Below are positions 50,268 through 59,121 of a stretch of 64,000 bases of DNA, piece after piece. Below the pieces are notes generated by a model. It was not told the DNA's origin. It did not search any database and worked only from the letters and a program-made list of their open reading frames with translations. A program made the position numbers and the translations under genes. Source of the DNA: LMUY01 sp965198565 (GTDB lineage: Bacteria > Pseudomonadota > Alphaproteobacteria > Acetobacterales > Acetobacteraceae); assembly GCA_965198565.1 (NCBI GenBank), contig OZ240665.1:620001-684000 (forward strand), read 5' to 3'. The stretch's first letter is position 1. Every line of letters starts with the position of its first letter.

Positions 50268-52517
50268 ATGTCCGACGTGTTGGCCAAGCCGGCCAAGACC
50301 GCCAAACCCCCGGCGCGCACCCGCGGGCAGATCAATCGCGACCTGGTCGGCACCGTCACCTTCAAGCCGCAGCGCCAGCCGGCCAAGCCGCCGGGCAAGC
50401 CGCTGCGCGTGGTCAGCGACTACGAGCCGGCGGGCGACCAGCCCACCGCCATCCGCGACCTGTGGGCCGGCATCCAGGCGCCGGAGCGCGACCAGGTGCT
50501 GCTCGGCGTCACCGGCTCGGGCAAGACCTTCACCATGGCCAAGCTGATCGAGAAGGCGCAGCGGCCGACCCTGATCCTGGCGCCGAACAAGACCCTGGCG
50601 GCGCAGCTCTACGGCGAGATGAAGCAGTTCTTCCCCGACAACGCGGTCGAATACTTCGTCAGCTACTATGACTACTACCAGCCGGAAGCATACGTCCCGC
50701 GCACCGACACCTACATCGAGAAAGACAGCCAGATCAACGAGGCCATCGACCGGATGCGCCACGCCGCCACCCAGAGCCTGCTCGAGCGCAACGACGTGGT
50801 GATCGTGGCCTCGGTGTCCTGCATCTACGGCATCGGCTCGGTCGAGACCTACTCGCGCATGGTGGTCAAGCTCGAGGTCGGCGGCCAGATCGAGCGCGAC
50901 AAGCTGGCCCGCGCCCTGGCCGAGCTGCAATACCGCCGCAACGACGCCGCGTTCCAGCGCGGCACGTTCCGCCTGCGCGGCGAGACGGTGGACCTGTTCC
51001 CCTCGCACTACGAGGACCGCGCCTGGCGCATCAGCCTGTTCGGCGACGAGATCGAGGCGATCAGCGAGTTCGACCCGTTGACCGGCGAGGTCACCGGCAC
51101 GCTGAACGAGGTGCATATCTACGCCAACAGCCACTACGTGACGCCGCGGCCGACGCTCACCCAGGCGATCGCCGACATCAAGATCGAGCTGAAGGATCGG
51201 CTGGAGACGTTCAACCGCGAGGGCAAGCTGCTGGAGGCCGAGCGGCTGCAGCAGCGCACCACGTTCGATATCGAGATGATCGAGACCACCGGGTCCTGCA
51301 AGTCGATCGAGAACTACAGCCGCTTCCTGTCCGGGCGCAAACCGGGGGAGCCGCCGCCGACGCTGTTCGAATACCTGCCCGAGAACGCCATGCTGATCGT
51401 GGACGAGAGCCATGTGACGGTGCCGCAGATCGGCGGCATGGAGCGGGGCGACCACGCGCGCAAGTCCATCCTGGCCGAGTTCGGCTTCCGCCTGCCCTCC
51501 TGCATCGACAACCGGCCGCTGAAGTTCGAGGAGTGGGAGGCGTTCCGGCCGCAGACGCTGTTCGTGTCGGCGACGCCGGGCCCGTGGGAGTTGGAGCGGG
51601 TGCAGGGCGTGTTCGCCGAGCAGGTGATCCGCCCCACCGGGCTGATCGACCCGGTGACCGAAATCCGCCCGGTGGAGCACCAGGTGGATGACTTGCTGGC
51701 GGAAATCCGCGCCACCTCCGCTGCCGGCGCCCGCACCCTGGTGACCACGCTCACCAAGCGCATGGCCGAGGACCTGTCCGACTACCTGACCGAACACGGC
51801 GTCAAGGTGCGCTACCTGCACAGCGACGTGGACACGCTGGAGCGCATCGAGATCATCCGCGACCTGCGCTTGGGCGTGTTCGACGCGCTGATCGGCATCA
51901 ACCTGCTGCGGGAGGGGCTGGACATTCCGGAATGCGCCCTGGTGGCGATTTTGGATGCGGACAAGGAGGGCTTCCTGCGCTCCGAAACCAGCCTCACGCA
52001 GACTATCGGCCGCGCCGCCCGCAACGTGGACGGCCGCGTGATCCTGTATGCCGACGTGATGACCGAGAGCCTGCGGCGTGCTTTGGAGGAAACCGGGCGG
52101 CGCCGGGCGAAGCAGCAGGCCTGGAACGAGGCGCACGGCATCACCCCCGTGAGCGTGCGCAAGCATATCGGCCGCGCGCTGAACAGCGTGTTCGAGCAGG
52201 ATTACGTGACGGTGGCGCCGGTCAAGGACGCCGGGGTGACGGACCTGGTGGGCCGCGACCTGGCCCACTCGATCGCCGAGCTCGAGAAGCGCATGCGCGG
52301 CGCCGCGGCGGACCTGGAGTTCGAGCAGGCGGCCCGTCTGCGCGACGAGATCAAGCGGCTGGAGGCGTTGCAGCTTGGCTTGGAGCCGCCGCCCGCGCCG
52401 CAACGCATTGGCGCGTCGAAGCGGGACCGCACGCCCGAACCGCTCGGGCCCGGCGGCGGCGGGTATGATCCGGACAAGCGCAAGGCGGGACGCGGCATGC
52501 GGCGGGGGCGGCGGTAG
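50268..52517 (+). CDS. uvrB: UvrABC excinuclease subunit B
   Basis: The 749-residue DNA repair helicase-like protein loads onto damage with UvrA and recruits UvrC. It has Walker A LLGVTGSGKTFTMAKL, the beta-hairpin YFVSYYDYYQPEAYVP, the DEAD-like LIVDESHVTVPQIGGM, motif III LFVSATPGPWE, motif V IGINLLREGLDIPECALV and motif VI QTIGRAARNVDG. A C-terminal UvrC-binding UVR motif follows (IAELEKRMRGAAADLEFEQA). It carries about 40 extra N-terminal residues compared with E. coli and a charged C-terminal tail. ATG 50268 is preferred because of GAGGAGAG 6-7 nt upstream; ATG 50232 is an alternative. Confidence 0.98.
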   Translation: MSDVLAKPAKTAKPPARTRGQINRDLVGTVTFKPQRQPAKPPGKPLRVVSDYEPAGDQPTAIRDLWAGIQAPERDQVLLGVTGSGKTFTMAKLIEKAQRPTLILAPNKTLAAQLYGEMKQFFPDNAVEYFVSYYDYYQPEAYVPRTDTYIEKDSQINEAIDRMRHAATQSLLERNDVVIVASVSCIYGIGSVETYSRMVVKLEVGGQIERDKLARALAELQYRRNDAAFQRGTFRLRGETVDLFPSHYEDRAWRISLFGDEIEAISEFDPLTGEVTGTLNEVHIYANSHYVTPRPTLTQAIADIKIELKDRLETFNREGKLLEAERLQQRTTFDIEMIETTGSCKSIENYSRFLSGRKPGEPPPTLFEYLPENAMLIVDESHVTVPQIGGMERGDHARKSILAEFGFRLPSCIDNRPLKFEEWEAFRPQTLFVSATPGPWELERVQGVFAEQVIRPTGLIDPVTEIRPVEHQVDDLLAEIRATSAAGARTLVTTLTKRMAEDLSDYLTEHGVKVRYLHSDVDTLERIEIIRDLRLGVFDALIGINLLREGLDIPECALVAILDADKEGFLRSETSLTQTIGRAARNVDGRVILYADVMTESLRRALEETGRRRAKQQAWNEAHGITPVSVRKHIGRALNSVFEQDYVTVAPVKDAGVTDLVGRDLAHSIAELEKRMRGAAADLEFEQAARLRDEIKRLEALQLGLEPPPAPQRIGASKRDRTPEPLGPGGGGYDPDKRKAGRGMRRGRR

Positions 52518-52546
52518 GCGGCTTTCGTCAGGATCTGGCCTTTAAG

Positions 52547-52637
52547 CCCTCTCCCGCTGGGAGAGGGTTGGGTGAGGGGACCGCAAGCCAACTCAGTGCC
52601 TGCGTGCAACCTCCCTCACCGCTCCCAAAGGGCAGGG
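52547..52637. repeat. inverted pair of palindromic repeats, second unit degenerate
   Basis: A shortened unit (52547-52578; CCCTCTCCC-GCT-GGGAGAGGG with GGGTGAGGGG tail) and a decayed partner (about 52612-52637, CCTCACCGCTCCCAAAGGGCAGGG) 3' of uvrB. Confidence 0.65.
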
Positions 52638-52650
52638 CCATCGCATAGGC

Positions 52651-52756
52651 ATGGTCGTGCCCGGACTTGATCCTTCGCGATGCACAACATCGTCTCCATC
52701 GGGGCACGCGGTAGACAAACCTCCTCTTCCTCTCCCGTCCTTCACGGGAGAGAGGG
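52651..52756. repeat. composite repeat: GGACTTGATCC module plus palindrome
   Basis: CGTGCCCGGACTTGATCCTT, CATCGTCTCCATC and GCGGTAGAC blocks followed by CCTCTCCCGTCCTTCA and CGGGAGAGAGGG arms. Same layout as 6221-6321. Confidence 0.75.
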
Positions 52757-52787
52757 AGAGGACGGTCCAGCGTTCTGCTGCGGGAGA

Positions 52788-53432
52788 TCACTCGTAGTCG
52801 GTCGGCAAGGCGGGTTCGCGGGCGTGGGCGAACATGCGACGGAGTTGGCGGGGCAACACCCGCCCGAACGACAAGTCCGCCGGCAGGTCCGGCTCGGCGA
52901 ACCACCCGACCTCGGACGTCTCCAGGCTGGTCGCTGCCTCGCCACCGACCACCTCGCAGATGAAGAACAGCTTGGCGCAGGAAAACACGGCCGCCGGATG
53001 CCCCTGCCGCGAACGATCCCACACCGCGGCCAGCTTGCGCACCCGCACGTCGAGCCCGCTTTCCTCGCGCATTTCCTTGATCACGTTTTCCGCCGGGGTC
53101 AGGTTCACGTCGGCCCAGCCGCCGGGCAGGGTCCAGCGGCCAGCATCCATCACTTCGCGCACCATCAGGATGCGCCGCTGCGCGTCGAACGCCGCCCCAC
53201 GAACGTCGATCTTCGGCGTGGCATAACCGGTTTCGCCGGCGAACAGCGCTTCGATCACGCGCGCCGGCGCCGCGGTATGCGCCGCCATCACGCGCGAGGC
53301 GAGCGCACGCAGCATCTCGTAGCGCTCCGTGTCATAGGGGTCCTTGGTGAAGGCGAGGCCGGTCTGCGCGATGGCCTGCAACTCACGCGACCAAGTCAGC
53401 CAGTTTGGCTCGGTGCCCGGTTCCTGCTCCAC
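52788..53432 (-). CDS. Nudix hydrolase with N-terminal Nudix_N-like domain
   Basis: A 214-residue protein. Residues 1-75 resemble the N-terminal domain of the YjhB/ADP-ribose pyrophosphatase-like group (LTWSRELQAIAQTGLAFTKD, YDTERYEMLRALASRVMA). The Nudix domain follows with LPGGWADVNLTPAENVIKEM and REESG. In the box the first conserved Glu is Leu, whereas the metal-binding REExxEE-like core KEMREESG is present. It probably hydrolyses a nucleoside diphosphate derivative; the substrate is unknown. The GTG start at 53432 has AAGGAGG about 9 nt upstream. It lies 48 bp downstream of the membrane protein gene on the same strand. Confidence 0.88.
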   Translation of the reverse strand: MEQEPGTEPNWLTWSRELQAIAQTGLAFTKDPYDTERYEMLRALASRVMAAHTAAPARVIEALFAGETGYATPKIDVRGAAFDAQRRILMVREVMDAGRWTLPGGWADVNLTPAENVIKEMREESGLDVRVRKLAAVWDRSRQGHPAAVFSCAKLFFICEVVGGEAATSLETSEVGWFAEPDLPADLSFGRVLPRQLRRMFAHAREPALPTDYE

Positions 53433-53479
53433 GCTGCATCGCCTCCTTGGTGGCCTGCCGAACGGGCCGACGTCGCCGG

Positions 53480-55309
53480 TTAGCCGCCGCTCCCGTCCTG
53501 CAGCACGCGATATAGCACCCAAGGCGAAGTCTGCGCGCCGGCTTCGGCATGCAGCCAAGTGGGTGGGTCGGCTTGGTTGAGCCGGTCGAACAGCGTGGTC
53601 GCCGGGCCATCCACCAGCGCCATGCGCGCATGGTGTGGGCAGATCAGCAACGCCGTGGCGCCAGTGGCCAGCAGCTCGGGCGGCGGGCGACGCAGGTCCC
53701 GCGCCCGCCAGGCTGCCCGCAGCCGCATGAAGCCGGCAATGTCGGGATGATACAGCGAGCCCACGATGGCCACCCGGGTGCGATAGAGCAGCTCTGGCCC
53801 GTCCCCGACCTGCGCCAGAACCACCGACCCGGCATAGGGCGCCAGCAACCCTGCCGCCGCCGCCACGGAGCAATCCGACTGGTAGGCGGCAAACTGCTTG
53901 CCCTCCTCCGCCTGCACAGGCCGGATCAACAGCCGGCCGAGCAAGCCCGGCGTGCAGAGAAACAGCACCAGCAAACCAGGCCGCAACAGCGGGCGCCAAG
54001 ACAGCAGCCTGGGCGCCGAGAGGCGGCGGAACAGAACCGGCAGCATGGCCGCCGCCGCCGCCGCCGGGTAGGGCGAAAAGCGCAAGTGCATCACCGCCAA
54101 GCCGACGCAGGCGGCTGCGCAGAGCCCGGCGTAGAGCCAGATCGCCCGAACCACCGGCGGCTGACCCGGCGCCGCCGCCAATCCAAGGGTCGCAACGGCC
54201 GCCAGCGCCCCGGCCAGCGCAAACAGGACGAACATGCCCGGCGTGTCCAAAGGCGCCATTTCCTGGATGTGGCCGAAGAAGGCCTGCGCTTGCTCCGCCG
54301 TCATCAATCCCGCCAAGCCGTGCGAAAAGCCAGGGAACAGCGCCAGCCAGGCCGCCATCATGCCCAAGCCCGCGCCGCCGAGCCCGGCAAAGCGAGCCCA
54401 GATTCCGCAGCGGCCAAGCAAGCGCGGCACGGCGCCCAGCAGCGCCACAAAACCGGCCAAGACCAAGAACGGCAACGACAACCGATCCAGCGCCACCGCG
54501 CCGAGCCCCCCCGCTGGGGGGTCCACCACCAAAGTCACCGCGACCACGGCCAAAAGCCCGAGCCCGCAGCCGAGGCAGGCGCCAGCCACCGGCCGCGCCG
54601 GCCGGACTGCCCAGCCTACGAACACCGCGCCCAATCCCATCAGGCCGAACGGCATCGCCTCGGGGCTCAGCCAAATGCCCAGCCCTGCCAGCGCCCCCGC
54701 CCATAAGCCCGCACGCAGACCGCCAAAGGCGGCACGCCCGGCCGCGCCCCAAGCCGCCACCGCAAGGGCGACCAATGCGATATGGTGGGTCACGAAGCCG
54801 AGTTCGCCGTAGTTCAGGATGGCTGGCGAGACGGCGACGGCCACGGGGGCCATCCACAGCCACGCTCGCCCAGCCAGAGGTGCCGCCGCCCAAGCCGTGG
54901 CCGCGCCCAACGCCCCAAGGGACAGCGGCCCGGTCCCGACGCCAGCCCAGAACAAGGCGGGACCCGGCGCCAACACCAGGCGCAACGGCGCGCGCAGCAG
55001 CAGGATCACCCCGTCCAGAGCGTGCGACCAGGTCAGGATGAAACCCGCGCCCGAAGCGTCCCGCGCGACGGCGTGGCCGAACCAATGGCCTGCGTCCAGC
55101 GCGTCTTGGATGCGGACCAGACGCATGTAGCTGTCCGGGTCCTGCAAGGCGCCGTGCAGCACCGGCGCAACCGCCTGGAAGCGGACCAGCGTCGCGACGA
55201 GGCAGGCGAGCCCGAAATAGGGCAGATAGGTCAGCACACCGGCCTCCCGCCGCCCCTGCAGTCCTCTGCTCGCCACCCAGCCCCCCCCAAGCACTCGCCC
55301 TGAGTCCAT
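53480..55309 (-). CDS. large multi-pass membrane protein, possible GT-C-type glycosyltransferase
   Basis: A 609-residue protein with about 12-13 hydrophobic helices and a C-terminal soluble domain of about 130 residues. Near the N-terminus, after TM1, the stretch LQDPDSYMRLVRIQDAL has an acidic DPD motif in the position where GT-C enzymes (such as oligosaccharyltransferase STT3) carry a metal- or donor-binding acidic site. LSPEAMPFGLMGLGAVFVGW and FSPYPAAAAAAMLPVLFRR lie in later loops. GT-C enzymes transfer sugars from polyprenyl carriers on the periplasmic side. This assignment rests on topology and one motif. A GTG at about 55237 is an alternative start. Confidence 0.55.
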   Translation of the reverse strand: MDSGRVLGGGWVASRGLQGRREAGVLTYLPYFGLACLVATLVRFQAVAPVLHGALQDPDSYMRLVRIQDALDAGHWFGHAVARDASGAGFILTWSHALDGVILLLRAPLRLVLAPGPALFWAGVGTGPLSLGALGAATAWAAAPLAGRAWLWMAPVAVAVSPAILNYGELGFVTHHIALVALAVAAWGAAGRAAFGGLRAGLWAGALAGLGIWLSPEAMPFGLMGLGAVFVGWAVRPARPVAGACLGCGLGLLAVVAVTLVVDPPAGGLGAVALDRLSLPFLVLAGFVALLGAVPRLLGRCGIWARFAGLGGAGLGMMAAWLALFPGFSHGLAGLMTAEQAQAFFGHIQEMAPLDTPGMFVLFALAGALAAVATLGLAAAPGQPPVVRAIWLYAGLCAAACVGLAVMHLRFSPYPAAAAAAMLPVLFRRLSAPRLLSWRPLLRPGLLVLFLCTPGLLGRLLIRPVQAEEGKQFAAYQSDCSVAAAAGLLAPYAGSVVLAQVGDGPELLYRTRVAIVGSLYHPDIAGFMRLRAAWRARDLRRPPPELLATGATALLICPHHARMALVDGPATTLFDRLNQADPPTWLHAEAGAQTSPWVLYRVLQDGSGG

Positions 55310-55426
55310 TCTCCCAGCAAGAGGCTAACGGTTTGCAAACGAAGTCCGTGCTAAAAGCGTCTTGCAAGCCGACGGGAAACCGCGCGGAGTGCGCTCTCTT
55401 ATCGCCCGCAACCCTTTGACCGGCGC

Positions 55427-56512
55427 ATGATGGACACTCTTCCCCCACCCGCCCGCACCCCCGCTGGAACGCGCGCCCAGCATGCTGCCATCGCGGTCCT
55501 GGCGGTCGTGCTGGTGGTGCTCGGCGCCTACACGCTGTGGAACTTCATCAGCGCCCTCGCCTGGGCCGGGATTTTCGCGATCGCGCTTTGGCCGCTGTAT
55601 CGCCGGGCCGTGCGGCGCTTCGGCACCGGCAAGCACAACGTCCTGCTTCCCACGGTGTTCACGCTCGCCGTCGCCCTGATCTTCATCGTGCCGCTGGGGC
55701 TGGTTGGCGTTCAGCTCGCCAACGAGGCTCACGGCGCCGCGCATTGGATCCGGGACGCACAGGACCATGGCATCCCCGAGCCGGATTTCCTGCGGCACCT
55801 GCCGTTCGGCCAGACCGACGTCGATAGCTGGTGGCAGCAGAACCTGGCCGACCCAGGCAGCGCGAAAGACCTTGTGCAACGCACCACCGCCGGGCACATG
55901 GCGAATTTCAGCCGGGAAGTCGGCACCCAGGTGGCACGGCGGCTGACGCTATTCGTGTTCACCCTGCTGACGGTGTTCTTCCTGTTCAAGGAAGGCCACG
56001 TGCTCACCCTGCAGATGCGCCGCGCCGCCGCCCGCGCGTTCGGGCCCGGCGGCGAGCGGATCGGCCGCCAGATCGTCGCCTCCGTGCATGGCACCGTCGA
56101 CGGCTTGGTGCTGGTCGGGCTCGGCGAGGGGCTGCTGCTCGGGTTCGTCTACGCCATCGCCGGCGTTCCGCACGCCACCGTGTTCGGCGCTTTCACCGCC
56201 GTCGCGGCGATGATCCCGTTTGCCGCGCCGCTGGTGTTCGCGCTCGCGTCGCTGATCCTGCTCGCCAAAGGCACGCTGATCCGGGCGATCGCGGTGTTCT
56301 GCATCGGCATGGCGACCACGTTCGTCGCCGACCATTTCGTCCGCCCGGTGCTGATCGGCGGTGCCACCCGGCTGCCGTTCATCTGGGTGCTTCTGGGCAT
56401 CTTGGGCGGGGTGGAAGCGTGGGGGCTGATCGGTCTGTTCCTCGGCCCGGCGATCATGGCCGCGCTGATCCTGCTGTGGCGGGAATGGGCCTGCGGCTCC
56501 AGCCGGGCCTGA
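55427..56512 (+). CDS. AI-2E family (PerM/YdiK-type) membrane protein
   Basis: A 361-residue protein with about 8 TMs. It has the family pattern of an N-terminal pair of helices (VVLVVLGAYTLWNFISALAW with ALAWAGIFAIALWPLYRR), a soluble middle region, and a conserved C-terminal block FVADHFVRPVLIGGATRLPF followed by GGVEAWGLIGLFLGPAIMA. The family includes TqsA, proposed to export autoinducer 2, and several proteins of other or unknown role, so no substrate is assigned. The start is ATG 55427. The gene is divergent from the GT-C-like gene and convergent with the next membrane protein gene, 10 bp apart. Confidence 0.88.
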   Translation: MMDTLPPPARTPAGTRAQHAAIAVLAVVLVVLGAYTLWNFISALAWAGIFAIALWPLYRRAVRRFGTGKHNVLLPTVFTLAVALIFIVPLGLVGVQLANEAHGAAHWIRDAQDHGIPEPDFLRHLPFGQTDVDSWWQQNLADPGSAKDLVQRTTAGHMANFSREVGTQVARRLTLFVFTLLTVFFLFKEGHVLTLQMRRAAARAFGPGGERIGRQIVASVHGTVDGLVLVGLGEGLLLGFVYAIAGVPHATVFGAFTAVAAMIPFAAPLVFALASLILLAKGTLIRAIAVFCIGMATTFVADHFVRPVLIGGATRLPFIWVLLGILGGVEAWGLIGLFLGPAIMAALILLWREWACGSSRA

Positions 56513-56522
56513 TCCAAGCGTG

Positions 56523-58082
56523 CTACGAGTTCGGAGGGGCCAAGGAGAGCGGTGCAGACCAGACCAACACCGTGATGGTGCCATCGGTGATGGTATCGGC
56601 AGGCGGTCCGAATTGTTGCGTCAACCCCTGGACACAGGCCGCGCGCGCTCGGCAATCATTCCACAAGATGATGAAGGTTCGCCGCTCGCCGGGCTGCCGG
56701 TCGGGCGCCTGGAACCAGAGCGGTGAACTCTGGAACGGCCAAGGGGATGCAGCGCCGGTGTCGGTGTCGATGCGGAGCGGACGAACCCGCACCGCGCCCC
56801 CGCTCACCCAGGTGATTGCCGTCGGCATGCTGCCCCAGTAGTCGCCATAGCCGTAGCGGAGGCCATGGTCCGCCAGCAGGGCCGCGACGTGGCGGAACCC
56901 GTCGAGCGGCGGACGCACGCTGGCCACCTGCCAGGCTGCGGGGGCACTGGTGACCCCCGCCGCCACCATGGCGACGGCTCCGGCCGCCAGGGCGCCGGGC
57001 AGGATGCGTCCGAGCCCGCCAAGCAGGCAAGCCGACGCGGTGAGCATGGGGAGGAGCAGCCCCCAGTTCATGATAAATCGCCCGACGGTCGGCCCGACCG
57101 CGAACGCGCTGAGGCAGAACGTGGCGGCGGTGCCGGCGAGCGAGAGATATCCGGCCGCCACGATGAAACGCTGTGCCGCCGACAGCGTGCGGGCCGAGCG
57201 GCCCCACGACCAGAGGCCGGCTGCCAGAGCCAGCGCCACAAGGGTTGCCGTTGCCAGTTCAGCCGCCCCGGTCGCAGGATCGAGCGGCGCTATGGTGAAG
57301 AGAGCAGGCAGCAGCGCAAAAAACAGCCGCACGCCGTCCGGGATGGCGGCGAGGCTGCGCCACGATGGGTCGCTGGCGGGCAGAAACGCCAGCATGCCGA
57401 GCGCGCGGGTCATGGCCAGCCCAAGCGCTGCGGCCGCCAGCGCAGCCAGTGCGGCGCTGCGCCAGCGCGCATTCCGGGTGAAGGCTGCCGTGCCGAGCGC
57501 CGCCAGCAGGATGGGCAGCGCGAAGGCGGCGTCGGCCCAAGGGTCCGACACGGAGGGGATGAAGACGGCGGCGGCGGTAGCGGCCAGCGCCAGCCAGCCA
57601 CCGCGATCCAGCCAGCGCGCTGCGAGCGACAGGGCCAGCAAGCCCCAGAGCATCGAGCTGTTATGCGTGGCCGGCTGGGTGTAGCTCGCGCCGGTCTGGC
57701 CGATGGCGGTCTGGGTGCAGAGCAGCACCACGGGCAGAACGATGGCGGCCGCTCGCAACCCGGCGAGGCGATAGGCCAGCAAGGCGCAGAGGCCGGCGCA
57801 GCCGACGAAGATCAGCCAGCCGGAGGCCACCACCCAGGTCGGGCTGGGGCCGATGATGGAAAACACCGCGAATTGCGGCAGGACGAGGGATAGCAGCCAG
57901 TTGTCCTGCGTGTAGGCAAAGCTGCGCAGAAAGCCCCAGCCGTATTGATGCAGGCCTTGCCACAGCATGGCCAAGTTGGCGGCGTCCGCGTCGACGAACC
58001 AGCTTGTGAGGGTGTAGCGGAAGCTGGTCCACAGCCCGAATGCCGCCGCCGCCAGGGCCAGCGCAGGGGCGATCCGGCTCAT
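56523..58082 (-). CDS. large multi-pass membrane protein of unknown function
   Basis: A 519-residue protein with about 11-12 hydrophobic helices and a C-terminal soluble part of about 130 residues, which includes YGDYWGSMPTAITWVSGG, a WF-x-APD-x-QPGERRTF block and ILWNDCRARAACVQGL. The first loop (SWFVDADAANLAMLWQGLHQ) has a DAD acidic motif after TM1. This arrangement, TM1 then an acidic motif, many TMs and a periplasmic C-terminal domain, resembles GT-C glycosyltransferases and the protein at 53480-55309. The enzyme is not identified. ATG 58082 is chosen since it places TM1 at the N-terminus. Confidence 0.6.
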   Translation of the reverse strand: MSRIAPALALAAAAFGLWTSFRYTLTSWFVDADAANLAMLWQGLHQYGWGFLRSFAYTQDNWLLSLVLPQFAVFSIIGPSPTWVVASGWLIFVGCAGLCALLAYRLAGLRAAAIVLPVVLLCTQTAIGQTGASYTQPATHNSSMLWGLLALSLAARWLDRGGWLALAATAAAVFIPSVSDPWADAAFALPILLAALGTAAFTRNARWRSAALAALAAAALGLAMTRALGMLAFLPASDPSWRSLAAIPDGVRLFFALLPALFTIAPLDPATGAAELATATLVALALAAGLWSWGRSARTLSAAQRFIVAAGYLSLAGTAATFCLSAFAVGPTVGRFIMNWGLLLPMLTASACLLGGLGRILPGALAAGAVAMVAAGVTSAPAAWQVASVRPPLDGFRHVAALLADHGLRYGYGDYWGSMPTAITWVSGGAVRVRPLRIDTDTGAASPWPFQSSPLWFQAPDRQPGERRTFIILWNDCRARAACVQGLTQQFGPPADTITDGTITVLVWSAPLSLAPPNS

Positions 58083-58258
58083 CGCGCTTTCCTCCAGGAG
58101 GATTCGAGGAGACCGCGGCGCATGACGGGCAGGCTTAGCAAAGGGGTGCGGCGACCGCAACGAACGCCGCTGCTTGGTAGTGTCTCAGTTTGAAATCGGA
58201 GCGGGTTAGCCGACTCGCGCGCATCCTGCCCCGGCCTGCTATATGCTTTCCGCTAAGC

Positions 58259-58465
58259 ATGGGGACGATAACCGTGAGATTTGTGCTCGGTGAGAAATAC
58301 GCATCAAAAAGCGACCCAAACCTTTTTGCACACGTTGTGCAACTAGATGACGATGGGCGCGCCGCGTCGGTTCAGCTACGCGATGCTGCCGGTGATCTCG
58401 TGAAAGAGACGGACCGTGTTGTCTACGTGCAGTTTAGCGCCCACTGGGCGTTGGTATCCAACTGA
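58259..58465 (+). CDS. small hypothetical protein inside the decayed element
   Basis: A 68-residue ORF from ATG 58259 (MGTITVRFVLGEKYASKSD to VVYVQFSAHWALVSN), predicted mostly beta strand. Its frame can be extended to GTG/ATG codons back to 58190, but those residues look non-coding. Base composition is lower in GC than the flanks, suggesting transfer. It occupies the place where the N-terminal half of the transposase should be and stops at the point where recognisable transposase sequence starts. No family is recognised; it may be a passenger gene or a remnant. Confidence 0.45.
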   Translation: MGTITVRFVLGEKYASKSDPNLFAHVVQLDDDGRAASVQLRDAAGDLVKETDRVVYVQFSAHWALVSN

Positions 58466-58939
58466 CCACGGATGGTCACAAGCCCTACCTGGAGGCCGTC
58501 GAGGGCGCGTTCGGTGCGGACATCGATTACGCCATGCTGGTGAAGCACTATGGCGACGTGCCTGGGGCTGGCCGCTACAGCCCCGGCGTATGCACGGGCG
58601 CGACGAAGGTTCGGGTTAAGGGCGTCCGGAGAAATCACACGTCAGCACCAGCTACGCCGAGCGCCAGAACCTGGCGATGCGGATGCACATGCGCCGGTTC
58701 ACGCGACTCACGAATGCCTGCAGCAAGAAGGCCGAGAACCACGGCCACATGGTTGCGCTCTACATCACCTGGTATAACTTCGTCCGCCAGCACAAGACGC
58801 TGCGGGTTACCCCGGCGATGGCTGCTGGCTTGTCGAAGACGCTTGGAGCATGGAGGATGTAGTGGCTCTCATCGATGCCCAGGCCGAGCCGGCTAAGAGG
58901 CGTGGGGAGTATAAGCCGCGGGCAGCGAAGGCGGCATGA
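58459..58939 (+). pseudogene. IS1-like DDE transposase remnant, 5' part missing, two frameshifts
   Basis: Three frames together give the second half of a transposase usually labelled IS1 family in Alphaproteobacteria. Frame one reads QLTTDGHKPYLEAVEGAFG, DYAMLVKHYGD and RYSPGVCTGATKV. Frame two (from about 58640) reads STSYAERQNLAMRMHMRRFT, RLTNACSKKAENH and TLRVTPAMAAGLSKTL. Frame three (from about 58845) reads WSMEDVVALIDAQAEPAKRR to the stop at 58937. The N-terminal DNA-binding part and first catalytic Asp are absent, so it cannot be functional. Confidence 0.85.
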
Positions 58940-59121
58940 ACTTCCTCTTACGACTGGTGCCGGGCTTCATCCTTGGTGCGGCCGTTTCGGCTACGAACGT
59001 TCAATATCCATGGCGCGGAGAGGGACTGTTCGTAAACATCATACAGGTAGTTACCACTGGGTTGCTTGCCGGCCTTGTAATTGCGGGAATTGGCCTTTTG
59101 TTTCGGCGAAGGAAGAAGTAG
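58936..59121 (+). CDS. small two-helix membrane protein inside the decayed element
   Basis: A 61-residue protein starting ATG 58936, overlapping the transposase remnant's TGA (ATGA). Two hydrophobic helices (FLLRLVPGFILGAAVSA and VVTTGLLAGLVIAGIGLLF) are joined by a short loop and followed by a basic tail RRRKK, giving a likely cytoplasmic C-terminus. Base composition is lower in GC than the flanks. It ends 28 bp before the right inverted end of the element. Function unknown; whether it is expressed is unclear. Confidence 0.5.
   Translation: MNFLLRLVPGFILGAAVSATNVQYPWRGEGLFVNIIQVVTTGLLAGLVIAGIGLLFRRRKK

Noticed and set aside
55427..56512. Annotating the AI-2E family gene as an autoinducer-2 exporter
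   Set aside because: The family is functionally mixed and no luxS gene or quorum-sensing gene is in the window.
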